DNA from: Gnetum montanum
Taxonomy: Eukaryota > Streptophyta > Gnetopsida > Gnetales > Gnetaceae
Length of the DNA stretch: 64,000 bases
Assembly (NCBI GenBank): GCA_015680685.1
Contig: MNCI01008020.1
Location: 4,701-68,700, forward strand
Direction of reading: 5' to 3'
Shown here piece by piece: positions 1-12,270 of the stretch (position 1 is its first letter; every line of letters starts with the position of its first letter). A program made the position numbers and the translations under genes. Below the pieces are notes generated by a model. It worked only from the letters and a program-made list of their open reading frames with translations. It made no database searches and had not been told where the DNA came from.

Positions 1-508
1 CCTAACCCCTACACCTTAGGTAGTCACCTGTGATAAATCTCCGAACCAATTTCTACCATAACCACAACTTAGCCAATGCGCTTCATATCGAGCTAAGGTA
101 TCAACTGCATTGTGGTTTATCTATCCTTGCTCATTTGTAATTGTGTTGTGTGTGTAGATGGCGATCATACAAACAATGAACTGGGCTTAGAGAAAGCACT
201 CAAGATGGATTGAAACTGGAGCATTCACGAAAGGAGCAAGTCTAGTGGCATGGCTATGGATAAACAGCGGAAGGCGCAATCTTAGCATTGGTAGCAACAC
301 GCTTCATTTTCTTTCTCTCTTTCTCTACAAGCTACCAAATGAAGGCTTGGATGTCATTTATGTAGTAATATGTTTATTGATTCGTTCACTGGGCACGTTG
401 AGTCTGCCATCCCATTCCACCATCAGTTTTCAATTAGTCAATAATCCCATACCTTCCCAATATTTTGTAAGGAACTCAAGGATGAGTTTTCATTTAGTCG
501 TGGGGGTA
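1..508 (+). mobile_element. 3' internal end of an Athila-like gypsy element (+)
   Basis: Bases 1-170 match, in reverse complement, the stretch at about 35120-35290, which lies just inside the 3' LTR of the complete Athila-like element further right. The stretch ends in a G-rich polypurine-type tract (GTGGGGGTA, 500-508) directly before the LTR; the same tract, ATGGGGGTA on the minus strand, precedes the 3' LTR at 34739. No coding domain is visible here. The rest of the element lies left of the window. Confidence 0.7.
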
Positions 509-1360
509 TGATGAGAGCGGTTACTCTAGCGAGTTATTCTAACAATTAGAGTGGCAATTTTTCTCTAAAATTAGAGTGGCAATTTTTCTCTAAAATTAGA
601 ATGGTAGTTTCTCTAATATTAGAGTGGCAGTTTTTCTAATTATTAGAGTAGTTGCTCCCAAGCCTATAATACAATGCCAAGGTGCACAACTTAGGAGAAA
701 AAGTCTGGGAAGGAAGTCTTTCAAGGGAAGTCTTTTAGAGGTCTAAGTGTGGATGGATCTTTATTCGAGCATTGTGTACCTAAGCATACCTTGTGTACGG
801 CAATAAAGATGAGCTTTTGGATTCATCCTTGCAACACTTGAGATTTGTTTTCTTACTCATTTCCTTTATTTTATTTTCTTCTGCATTTATTTTATTTTAT
901 TTTTTTATTTTATTTTATGCACTTTACATTTTTGTTATTAGCACACCCAGTGCGATCACTTCGAGCATGCGTGTAACACTTGGTAACCCAGTAACAATTA
1001 GCATTTGGTAATCCCAGTAGTGTTGCACTGGTTCAGGATGTGTACGGCAAGTGAGAACAGATACTAGTGTTAAGATTAGTTTAAAGCCTAGTTAAGTTAA
1101 ATTAGTCACTTAGTTATCTCTCTCTCTCCTCCCTTATTAGCAGCAAGACATAAAAACATAAAAGCTATAAAAATCATATGCCTCAAACTTACTTAACCAT
1201 ACAATCGTGACATACAAGTAAGTTTGGGAAGACAACGATCAACCAACCCGTATTTGTTCCACAAAGGCACATAGGCACTTAGTCCTTGGAATTTGACCAA
1301 ATCGTGCGTGAAACGCTTGTATTCGTATGGTTGAGCGTACAAGTACCTCGTCGCTCATCA
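509..1360 (+). repeat. 3' LTR of Athila-like element (copy A)
   Basis: The 852-bp LTR starts TGATGAG and ends GCTCATCA, the same inverted ends as the LTRs at 33886 and 59697, and its 3' half matches their reverse complement (for example the ATTCGTATGGTTGAGCGTAC block near 1321). AATAAA at 802-807 is a likely poly(A) signal, followed by a T-rich TTTTATTTTATT run at about 860-920. The first 150 bp differ from the other family members: they hold a short tandem repeat (540-655) instead of the GATATC-rich block. The LTR abuts copia sequence, so the element probably inserted into that copia element. Confidence 0.8.
540..655 (+). repeat. Tandem repeat in LTR U3, about four units
   Basis: About four units of a 25-30 bp repeat built on ATTAGAGTGGCAATTTTTCT lie near the LTR start, where promoter and enhancer elements normally sit. 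The first two units are nearly identical; the last two are shorter and more diverged. Confidence 0.75.
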
Positions 1361-3773
1361 TCCTTTCATTCTTTAACTTTTAGGGTTTCTTTCACACTTA
1401 ATTGTTCATTAATTAGGGTTGAGTAGGAAACATTAGAGTTTGCTTTGCTTCTTGTGTATCTTCTTTGGATCTTAGTGTCTAGGATTTGAGATGAGGGATG
1501 ATCCTTCTCCACCCATGGCCTTGATTCATGGATCTCTTCCTCCTCATCCTCATTTTCTTTGTGACTATAGAATGAGCCGAACCCTAAGATTTGCTCATCA
1601 AAGATTACACTTCTTGATACATATCACTTCTTCTTAACTGGATCAAAACATTTGTAGCCACTTGTCTTCTCATCATATTCATGAAAGACACACTTCTGAC
1701 CTCTATCATTTAGCTTCCCCATAATGGCATTGTTGACCTTCACATAACATACACATCTAAAGACTTTGAGATGAGATTTGACTCCTTGTCATACAATAAT
1801 TCATAAGGAGTTTTCCAATTGATGGAAGATGTAATGAGCTTATTAAGGATATAAGTGGCCATGTGGGCTACCTCATTCAAATAGAAATTAGGAAGGGAGG
1901 CATGCTTCAAAAAACATCTATACATCTCTTGGATCACAACATTCTTTTGTGGCTCATACCCACATGTAGTTTGCTTTGAGATGTCATGATTTTTACAAAA
2001 TTCATTAAAGTGCTCAATTACAAATTCACCACATCTATCACTCCTTATGGATTTGATTTTTAAGCCAATCTTATTCTCCACCTATTTCTTGAAATTTTGA
2101 AAGATCCCAAACACTTCATCTTTGAAATGGAGAATATAGGTCCATGTGTACCTTGAAAATTTGTCAACCACCAAAAAAAACTATTTACCTCCTCCATGAG
2201 AAATAATGGGCATGGGGCCCAAAACATCCATGTGAATTAGCTTCAAAGCTTTGGTCCTCCTCTCACTTGTGTTGAAATGGGGAAGTGCCTTTTACTTTCT
2301 CTTTTGACATATGCTACAAACTTATTGAGATGCTTCATGAAACTTTACTCCAATGGATGCTTGATTCTTGATGGGCTTAAGAAGGTTGGAGTAGGAGGCA
2401 CGACCAAGCCATTAATGCCATAATCTTACCATGTCATGTTTCAAATATTTTTGACTTTGACTTTACATGAGTGGAGTGCATTGCTCCAAAATAATAGATC
2501 TAATTTTCTAACATGAGAACCTTTGCAACTAGACCATAACTATTTGAGATGATGCATCATCATTTTTAAAGATAATCTTGTTCCCTTTTGTTAACATTTG
2601 ATCAACTAAAAGGAGAGAATTCGACAATTGAAGAATATTGAAAATACATCATGGACTTAAATTGGATTATCATTATCAAATTAATTTTACACTTTTCATT
2701 ACCTTTAATTTTTACATAAGCCCCATCACCTACTTTAATTAACCCAAAAATCTTATCATTCTTAATCTCTATGAAACAATCCTTATGAGGATTCATATGA
2801 TTACTACATCCACTATAAATTATCCAAGTAGAAGGACTAATTTGCTTAGTCATGTAGAAAGTAGAAAAATTAGCGTTAGAGCCATCACCTACCTACTTAC
2901 CTTCGTCTTAGGCTAATGAAGAATCTCCTCCTTATTATCCTTAATTGTTGCCTTCTTGAATGATGAGGTTTGGAACTCCATTATTTGCCAACACTTGTCC
3001 TTCATGTGACCTTTCTTGTTGCAATACTTGCACCATGGAATTAATGAAGAGGATGCAAAGGTGATGCTCCTTAGCTAGAAGTTTGATCTTCCACCTTCAC
3101 TTCTTCCTCTTGAACCTCTTCCTCTACCTCTAAAATTTAATGGTTAGCTCTCATGAAATGATGTTTCACTCCTTTGGAAATGTATTCTTCCTCTTCCTCT
3201 ACCTCTTGAAAGATTTTGAGCAACATAAGCATTATCTTGTCTTGATGATGATGAGGTTTTTCAACTCTTGGAGAGCCCTTAGGCTTGATACAAAATTATC
3301 TAAAGTATAAGGAGACTGATCTTTGGTTTGGACTATGGTTTCCACAACACTAACAAACTTATAATTATCATCCAACATAGCCATGACTTTATGCACATTT
3401 TCTTGCATGAAGTAATTACAATTTCACTTACCAAATTTCTAAGATAGTGTAAGCCTTCCAAGGAAATGCTCAAGAAGCTCACCTCTTTGGACATTCATAT
3501 TTTCAAACTCTATCCTCATATTAAGCTCCTTAATTTTTCCATTGGCCTCATTGCCCTTATACTCCTCTTGAAGGGCATGCCAACACTCTTTGGAGGCATT
3601 TTTAGTTACGATTTTGGCCCCAATGGCCTCAATACAACTTGTACAAATTACCATCTTAGCAAGTTGATTTAAGCTTCTTTGAAGTTGATTTAAGCCGCCA
3701 CAAGTTGCGAGTGCATATCACGAGTCATGGTTTTTAACCATGGGTAATGGTCAAGTCATGTTATTATACCATT
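1361..3773 (-). pseudogene. Truncated Ty1/copia internal region: gag, protease, integrase
   Basis: Read on the minus strand the order is gag, protease, integrase, which is the copia order. Gag (about 3660-3440) is followed by a CCHC zinc knuckle near 3040-2987 (C-K-Y-C, GH, C). The protease has a W-I-I-Y-S-G-C-S-N-H-M signature near 2850-2815; the family's catalytic Asp is Tyr here, so it is probably inactive. Integrase follows with G-P-M-P-I-I-S-H-G-G-G near 2210, an S-D-R-C-G-E-F core near 2040 and a C-terminal domain down to about 1400. Reverse transcriptase and RNase H are missing: copia sequence stops where the Athila LTR ends at 1360. Many stops and frame changes are present. Copia assignment is firm, sub-lineage not determined. 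Confidence 0.8.
3755..3771 (-). other. Degenerate copia primer-binding site
   Basis: The minus strand reads TGGTATAATAACATGAC, a decayed form of the initiator-Met tRNA complement TGGTATCAGAGCCATGG used by plant copia elements. It lies between gag and the LTR, as expected. Confidence 0.55.
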
Positions 3774-4993
3774 AATAAAAATAGAGAGGAAATGGACTTT
3801 GTGAATACTACGAGCTAGCTTCAAGTCATGATGAACATTTTGGTCTCCATGGTTCCTTCTTGTACTTCAAATTTGTCCCATGAGTGGATCACTAGTCATA
3901 AGATTGTTGAAAAAACAAACTACAAGTAGACCATGAGTCATAGTCTCCTACCACAAGTCATGGTGAGGTTGTGGTCACTTGAAAATGCCTTTATTTATGA
4001 CAAGTCATAGTGAAGTCATGGTCATGTAGGAAATGGAGAACAATACTAAAACAAAATTTTGAACACAATCTAAACAAATATGAAGCTCAAAACTTAGAAA
4101 CAACGACTAGAAACATGTTTTACAACCTTCAAACATGGTGAAGCAAGCTTGAATTAGAAGATAAACATGAATTAAGCCTTAATTTTATGTGCAAAATGCA
4201 TAAAACCATCATAAACATGCATATAAACTCTTAAATCCACACTAAAATGGCTCTAAATGCTTTTAGAAACATGAGACAAACATAAGGAGAGACTCTCACA
4301 AGCTAAAGAAGATTGCAATAAGCACATGCAAAGAGATTTATGTGCTTTTACATGAAATAACATGGAAGGGGCTAAAACCCATAAACATGAACATGAAAAT
4401 AGAGAGATGCACTTAAACCTACAAATGGGGAGTAAATCCCTTGAATTAAAGCATAAACCCACTTGTAAATTCTTCAAATCTTCACTAGAAACATGAGGAA
4501 ACATATATATTTAACTTTATAAACTTGCAAAAACTTGAAATTGAAACATGCATGTAGGAAACATGGGAAAATGCACAAAATTGTGAGGAACTATGAAAGA
4601 AAAACTTGAAGAACTTGGGAGAAGAACCCATGAGAAGACGTCATAGTGAAAGGGAAAAGCTAAGAAAGCTTCCCTAAGTGCACAAAGTTTGCACAAAAAC
4701 ACAAGAATTGAAAGAAGGGACAAACTTCTCTTCACTTTAACTCAAATGCAAAAGCAAGGCAACTTGCAATGGGAAGAGCTACACATAAAGGCTCTTGGCC
4801 CCTTTATTCTTTTTAGCAATTTACTAACTCCTAACCTTCTAAGACACTTTTCCTTCAAATAAAAAGCACTTATATAACACTTAATTCATCAAACACACCA
4901 ACATGAAAAAAAAGACTACCACTTCCTACTATGCTCAATGTCAAAGGAAATGTGAATGGAGTTCAAAGACACACATTCACACTATTTCTAACA
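3774..4993 (-). repeat. 5' LTR of the copia element
   Basis: On the minus strand the LTR starts TGTTAGAAATAG at 4993, a common plant LTR start, and runs about 1.2 kb to the primer-binding site. The inner end is approximate because the closing CA is not clear. Its gag-proximal third (3700-4060) is dense in short variants of CCACAACTCATGGTC, some inverted. No long ORF of note. The partner LTR is not in the window. Confidence 0.65.
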
Positions 4994-6166
4994 ATAAGAC
5001 CAATATTCTCAAAATGGTTACAATGGATACAATCCTATGTTGAAGTTTCTCACAACAATCACTTGAAATGAAAGGAAAATGTTTTTTAATATGGTAAAAA
5101 CCTAGATTCTTGCTTGGGCTAAGCAACTCAAAAACTTATCTACCAACCTTCCTAGGCTTAGGAGGAAAAGAACAAGGACATACATGCATTGAATCTTTGA
5201 ATGATAAGAAAGAAAGAATGCAACAATCTTTCAAGTTTTATTAGCTGGAAATAAATCAAAATTTGGAATAGGCTGCTAACACAACGATGATAATTTCAAA
5301 TTTTTTGCTTTTTAATTACCTTTGAAACTTTGTTCATTTGGTTCCTTGCTACTTCAAATAGTTTTTTTAAAGCACTTTTAAAGTTCACATGAATTTCCAA
5401 AAACTCTACGGATCTCTAAAATATGAATGTTTCAACTAATAATTTATTGACTTGTCAAACAAAAATTTGTAAGTTATGATAAGACTATTAAAATAAGCTT
5501 CGAATGTATTATGCAATCCCTCAAGCTTTTGGCTCTAAAATGTATTTAAACACTTCAAAACCTCAATACCGAAGTTGCAAGTAAATTCAAAGTACAATGT
5601 CTTGCTCTTTTGATTATTTCATATTGAAATTTCAGTTCTTTAAAAAACATAGGCCGCTTATTAGTAGAGATGATGACCTGCAATCAACTAAATGAAAGAA
5701 CTGCAGCAATGAACATGAATAGTTACAATAAAATTTAAGAAAATTAGAGAGAAGAAATAGCAATAACCGAACTTTGGTTGATAGAACCCTACGGTACAGA
5801 TTTCCCATAAATTAATAAAGCAAATTAATTTCAGTACTCTAGAAAGCATCAAACAATTGCAGATAAAAACCCTAAAAATTATGCCAGATAACCAAATAAA
5901 GGAAACAAGAAACTGAATAAAAAGTATAACGAAAATCATAAGTTCATTGTAGAATAGATAGCTATACAATACCATAATGTTAAGTGGTTAAAAAACATAT
6001 TTACTAGTTCCAAAACATAGAAACTTTAACATGCATATCCCAACTGGAAAAGTTTCGAATTACCATAATTCTCCAAAGTTTACTTACATAACTAGAATAT
6101 ATTTATGTATCTGCTTTGCTAGGCAGCTCTGTGCTTAGCATTCAGTTCCGACCAACGAAGCTGTTT
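4994..6166. other. AT-rich stretch downstream of the SERINC gene
   Basis: No convincing gene or element. It should contain the SERINC 3' UTR just below 6167. No strong poly(A) signal was found close to the stop codon. Confidence 0.5.
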
Positions 6167-9100
6167 TCAATAGAATTCCCTGTCTGGGAATAGAAGAGGA
6201 GCAACAAGAGACCAGACGTACAAACCAGCTGTAATCCACTGTGTGCAGATACGAACCCAAACTGATGGCCAGCCTACATCAATGAGCTTTTTCCCATCAT
6301 GGGTAGAACTTGTCCAGCCAGTTAAGAGCATTGCAGAATACATACTAGCAAGGGCAAAGATAATGTGAAAGAAAGCATATGAGTATTTCACAGGCTGTGA
6401 TTCATCTTTCTCTTTCTCCTTCCGGTCCTCTTCTATGTTTTCAAAAGAGAGCAATGGTTTTTCAGAACCTGGAAACATAGGGAAAGATTCATTAATCTGA
6501 CTTTCATGGATCAGACGAATACAATACTTGAAGTTAACCCATGGGTGTAAATGATACATCATCTTAAAATTTAAACTAAACAAATGTCCTGAAAATCTTT
6601 TTCATATATGTCTACAAGCTTCGCAAATTCCTAGAAAATGACAACTTATGCATAAAAATTGAAGTGGCCAAGGATGAAAAATTTTCATAAACCCAATATC
6701 GATGCTTTTTAATTATTTGTCATAAGATAACAATTTATACTAATATTTTCAGTTAGATCGCTTGAAGGCTTGATTATTCCCACTAGAAAAACAGGCTTAA
6801 AAAATGTACTGCACTCAAAAGAACTTTGATTGGTAACAAATCCATGGTCTGGCAGTAACCAAATAAAAATTAAGCCATTACAATCGCACAACTGCACAAC
6901 TCAAATTCAAGATCTAGACTGCAAAGTGATCATTGATCAAGAAGTATGTACTTTTTCTTCATATACTTTTAAAAAATGCACAATTCAAACCATTTGATGA
7001 TTTAACACTCAACTCGTTAAGCATGAAGAGAACAAGTTTATGCATGGCAAAATTTAATAATATGCAAATATTTCACAAACGAATAAAATATACGTCTTAC
7101 ACTCAACAAACAACCCTACATTTACCTATGTAATAAAACCAAACATTTGACTGGTAGCTGTTACTGTCAACCATTCAAAGAACATCCAAAGAACAGGCTA
7201 AATTCTTACAGACCACCAGACTGAGGAATAAATTAACATTATTGGAACTCTAGATTCCTTGAAGTCTTCATAAAGCGTCATGAATGATCTATCCATGCTA
7301 AAGATTACTATATAAGTGCATAACAATATTTATCACAAAACCCTACCCTAAACGTGTAACCCTGGTTGATTAGCAAATGTGGTTGGTCTCAGCCTTTGTA
7401 TTTTCCAGCAGACTTTGGTTATAAAAACATTGTCCAAGACTAAACTGACTTCGGACTTCACCATCCATGTATCCAGCGACTTAACCTCTCCTATATCTAC
7501 TAACCTAATATTGAAACTGAAACGCAAGTAGTTTATTATGTCCATATCTAGACCCTAATTTTTCAACGGAGACGGCGATAATAAAGTTATATTATCTAAG
7601 CAAAATCCTGCCTAAAGTCATTACAACCAAAAAACCTTGAGGGGCCAAAAGAAACCTGTATATGTCTAGACACTAATTATCCTATAGAGACAATTCAGTT
7701 TCATCTTTCTTTTGCACAATTGCTTATGTCTCAGCATAACCTGCTGCAACTGAAACATGCAACCCATAGATAAAAGATCTTAAGTCTTACCAACAAGTTT
7801 GAATGATGGGCGAATATTTAGGGGCATTTAAAGAGCAATGGGACAATTTAACAAACATAGAAGTTATTTTACAAAATCATAACAGTTATTCGTTACAAGA
7901 AGGTGAAAAAACAGAGCTTGACAGCAGTTTGGTTAAGTGCTCACCCTTTTTTTCTGTAGTTAAACGTTTGACAAATTTATCATGTATATTTTTCTAAGAA
8001 GAAAGGACGCAATTAAAACAAAACTTATTACAATACAAATAACAAGTAATGGTGACAACCTGCCCTTGGCGATGATGGAGGTGAAAGTAGGGTCGTTGAA
8101 GATCCTGCACGAACAGCAGAGTACACCACTGAAAGAACTGTGGTAAACATTCCAAGTATAAGTGTACCAGTAGAAACGGCTTTGACATGGTTGTGAAGGC
8201 CATTGCATTCATAATCTCTTGGCTCGCTTGAAAGGCCACTGTAACACAGATATGCACAGTACACTGATATTATAGAAGCTGGCAGAAGGCTCCCATTCAC
8301 CTATCCATTAAATGAAATTTGAATATTAGGAAGAACTAGGAAAAATCAGCAGAAAACCATGCAGCACAAGGCAATTACACATACTTAGATATATAATTAG
8401 CATAGCATTTTTTCATTGCAGTAGTGTTGTGAAAATTTGTTTCTCTGAATGCATTGTTTTATCATTATAGCACAATGAGAGCACACAATTTGCAGATTAG
8501 GAGTTAATTCTCAAAGGACATCAAAATCCTGTAACTTGCCAGAAATGTTACTGTGTTTTACTTAGAAATTACTTTCATTTTTGCCAAGCAAGGTCTAAAA
8601 TTAATGTAATCTCTTTTTACTTGTTAAAAAAAGATCTGAACCATGCTAACCAGTATTTTAAAATGACCAAATTCATTTCTTTCAATGAAAATAAGAAACA
8701 AAAAACTAAGATTTCATGCACTTTACAATCAAAAACATGGGAACAATCACACTAAAACAAATTCAAACACAAAACTGTTAAGGAATTCCAGTAAAAGTTG
8801 TGATGGGGTGAATTATGAGCGAGAACTCAGGAGCAAGTGGGAGCAAGAAACAGAGCAATGCACTAGATGGGAATGGGGACTCCATGGGTAAGGACGGCCC
8901 CTTACCTTAGAGGGGGTGATGGGCTGGAGAAGGATGCCAACAAAGCAGGGTTCAATGGGAAAAAGGGAGGACTCACGAGTTGGCACCCCAGAGATGGGGG
9001 AATCGATACATGCTTGTGGAACAAAGGGACCATGAGGTTGCAAGTGAAGGGGCCACTGTCGGAGGGGCTGCACACCATGGAGTTGAACCTTCTGGGTAAG

Positions 9101-12100
9101 TTCGTTTCCTCTGTCACAAGGCCCAAGCTGGAGTTGGTCAAGAGATGTATGGATGCATCCTGGAAGACGAATAATGTGTAGGTGAGGTCTCTAGCAGGTG
9201 ACTTGTTACTGTTTTTCTTCCAAAAGATGGAGGACCAGGATCGGGTGCTACTGGGAGGACCTTGGTTTTTCAGGGCTAGGGGACTATCCCTCACATATTG
9301 GCACCTAGGAGCTCAACACGACCCAGATATTTTCTCTCAAGCTCCTATATGGGTGTGAATCTCAAGGGTGCCATGGGAACTCTAGACTGCGGAGTTCTTG
9401 AAGACCCTAGTGGGTTTCTTCGGTGAATTCATTACCTTTGACAAGTTTACAGAATCGAAAGTGAGAATGGGGTATGCAAGATTCTACGTATGGAGGTCCT
9501 TCTCAACCAAAGATCTTGTGTAGGAGGTCATCCTGGACCTGCCCTTTAGGGAGGAAAAAGTCACTGTAAAAAATGAGAATGTGCCGGTTGATAAACCCAT
9601 GGCGGCTCAGAATGGAGTAACAGGTCCAGGTACCATCTATGGAAAAAGCAATCATACAAATGCAGAATGTAGGGTTCGCTCCAAGGTGGCTGGCCTAAAG
9701 TAAAAAGCAGACGCAGAAGGCTAAACGCTGGTAGGGCGAAAGGGACGTGCCACACCTGCTGTTGAGGTAGGAGACTCACAACATCATGAAGTTTTGGGTG
9801 CAAAGTGTGGAAACCGAACAGGCAAGGATCTACTCCCTTCCAATTTGAAAGATCATGGCTGACCGAAGTCAGCAGGGGGTTTGGGGGTCCTGAAGTTTAA
9901 TGATGCTATCACAATAGGATACCAGGGTCTCATAAACAGATTCATGCAACAGGATGAATGCCCTGTTGCTAAGTCAAATTCATGGACACTTCTATATTAA
10001 TTTTTTAAAACTGAAAAAACAAACATCATAGATGTGAGTTCACATTCTCATAGCCATGAATTCTCATAATAGTTTCAAATTGTTTGAGTTTAAAAGTTTC
10101 AACATGAGTAAGGGTCATAAGGGTCATCACCCAGAGGCCCAGCACTCCTACAGCCAAGTATGATCAAAAGGAGGGCCCATAGATGAGCACAAGCCTAACC
10201 TCTTTTCAAGTCACTATGCCCACACTCAACCCCATGCCTTACAACTTGAAAAACAAGCACCTTACAAAGATTCCACTATTTAAAAACCTCAAAGGCTAAT
10301 AGGCTATTAGTCTTAGCAACTCTGCATAAAGCTATCATTGTTCAATACAAGAAACTACCTCTTAGCAGGTCAGCATAAACAGAAGAGCTTCTGAAAACCG
10401 TCTTTACCAAATTCCTCTTCTAGAAGAGAATAATTGGTTACAATGGCAAGAAAAACAAGAGTGAGAAGAAGCCTATGTCTTGCTTTCAAAATTAATATCG
10501 ATAATGTCCAGTATTCAAGAGTTATAGTAGCTAGACAAGGTCTGTCTTTTCGTGTGTAACCATTTTGGGCATTCAAGAAAAAGATGAAATCAATGACAAG
10601 GAATTGGTAAAAGCTTATACATTATATTCTGATGATATTTTTTTAATTAAGTGGCTTTTTTGAGTATTTTGGATTCATCAAATATAGTAATCCATACATG
10701 CTAATTGTAAGTTTTTTTTCTTTTTAATTGATGTTCTATTTATGTTAACATTCAATAAATATCTCCATCAGAATCTATAACCTCGCTAAAATTCTAGTAA
10801 CATTTTGTAATCATTTTCAACAAAGAGAGAATTTATGCATTTTTCTAGTTTGCTAAAGCTCCTCCCTTCCACCAAGAAAAAGCACATAATAAACTTTCAT
10901 CATTCTTGTAAGAAAAATCATTTAAATCAGGATCAATAAATTATTCAGGTGTAATGAAAATGTCTGAGCAAATAACTCCTTCACAACTTCAACAACCTAG
11001 GTATAACAATACTCCAGTCCTGCCTCTTTTTGAATTCTGTCAGTTCATGTTTTAAACAATGCTCAAAACAGGCTTGAACTTTTGGACAACAATACAAAGT
11101 ATACTGTATTTAGCATCAAAGAATTCAAGGGAAAGAGAAATCACCTTAGGATGCAATGCAACCACGGCAAATAAAAAGGCAAGAATCAGCGTTACTGTGA
11201 TGAAGAACATGTTGAGACTACAACCACTTGAAGGGGTGAACCAATGAAATAACAACCCAGAGAACGAGAATGTTATGATATAGCATGCAACAGATACCAC
11301 AAACAGTGCTATGTACCTGGGAAACAGTCAAAACTATATTAACAAAAATTACAATAATTTAAAGTATAAACCCTTTTTCATGTAAAATCAAGCTGTCTCG
11401 AAAACAGCATAATGAGATGTTTACCAGAACTGTTCATCTCTTGAAACCCAGGCAGCATTCCATGCATGCGTGAAATCAAGCAGCAAAACAACTTGTATCA
11501 ATAAGAACAAACCTGATCCAAACTTTGAAAGTGTTGCTGGAATGAATAGTTAAAGTCAGAATAAACAGTAACAAAAACCAACAGGATTCTAATGTTTTGT
11601 TTACTAACCAAAGGTGAGTTTAATAACCAAACAATTCATTACAACCACCTAAACAATGCATTCAAAAGACAATCTTTCACTTGACAACGATTGCATTTTA
11701 CTTACCATAGAAACTAATAATACCATTTGGAACAAAAAACATAAGTACTACTAGAGTGCACCATGCAATAATTTTTGCCATCCATCCACCATGGTGCCAG
11801 CTATCACGGGGATCCTTTTGATTTTTGACTCCAATCAAAAGAATTGCAAAAATAGTGAAAAACAGAAAGTTCCCCATGCTAACTCTTAATACAGCGTCTG
11901 TCTGAAACCATTCCTTGCTGGGTGTAACACTAAAGTGATTAATCCCTAAAAATATTGAAACATTTGTCAGCTTACTACCATCTAAATTCAAGCAGAAAGA
12001 ACTTGCACATTTGTATCAAATTATGAATATTATAAATATACTTACATGGAATCTTTTCCAGAAGCGGTGCAGCCACCTCTCGCATTATCCATGCAACAAT

Positions 12101-12229
12101 CAACGATAAGGCAAAAAGACCACAATATGCAATCCGTGCAGAACGGCGTGAAATACCTCCTGCCACCGACTTGCATGCCTCACAGGTACAAGTAGCACAG
12201 CAAGAGGCAAGACAGGATGCTGCCCACAT
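6167..12229 (-). CDS. Serine incorporator (SERINC/TMS1-type) membrane protein, six coding exons
   Basis: Coding exons on the minus strand are 12229-12046, 11945-11706, 11536-11425, 11316-11145, 8300-8060 and 6468-6167. They have GT-AG borders and consistent phases and total 1251 nt, giving 416 residues. The start is the ATG at 12229, opening a Cys-rich N-terminus ([11 protein letters not shown]) followed by [13 protein letters not shown]. Other family landmarks are R-D-S-W-H-H-G-G-W (exon 2), N-G-S-L-L-P-A-S and [12 protein letters not shown] (exon 5), and a C-terminal P-D-R-E-F-Y. The protein is hydrophobic throughout, as expected for a multi-pass membrane protein. The family is linked to serine-derived lipids and, more recently, lipid scrambling; the plant role is not settled. 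Length matches plant homologues. No stops or lost splice sites, so it is probably functional. Introns 4 and 5 are 2.8 and 1.6 kb. Confidence 0.95.
8685..9960 (+). pseudogene. LINE (non-LTR) ORF1 remnant, DUF4283-like, in SERINC intron 4
   Basis: The plus strand encodes a broken frame from about 8867 to 9700. It contains [16 protein letters not shown] near 9246-9290, V-P-W-E-L near 9370 and G-Y-A-R-F-Y-V near 9472, the order seen in the plant LINE ORF1 domain DUF4283. A degraded CCHC knuckle ([10 protein letters not shown]) follows near 9645. A G-G-L-G-V-L-K-F fragment near 9870 could be the end of an ORF2, which would mean most of ORF2 is deleted. Base composition is G-rich compared with the intron around it. 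Stops are present; no host gene function is inferred. Confidence 0.6.
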
Positions 12230-12270
12230 GGCTTTGAACTTACTTCAGAAATAGGATGAATTCAAAGCTT
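12230..12270 (-). other. Probable 5'-UTR part of SERINC exon with upstream acceptor
   Basis: A good acceptor (CTTATTACAG on the minus strand, ending at 12271) lies 41 bases before the start codon, which suggests that the leader is spliced and that transcription starts further upstream. Confidence 0.4.

Noticed and set aside
8813-9294. Pro-rich minus-strand frames in SERINC intron 4
   Set aside because: Opposite-strand shadows of the LINE ORF1 relic.
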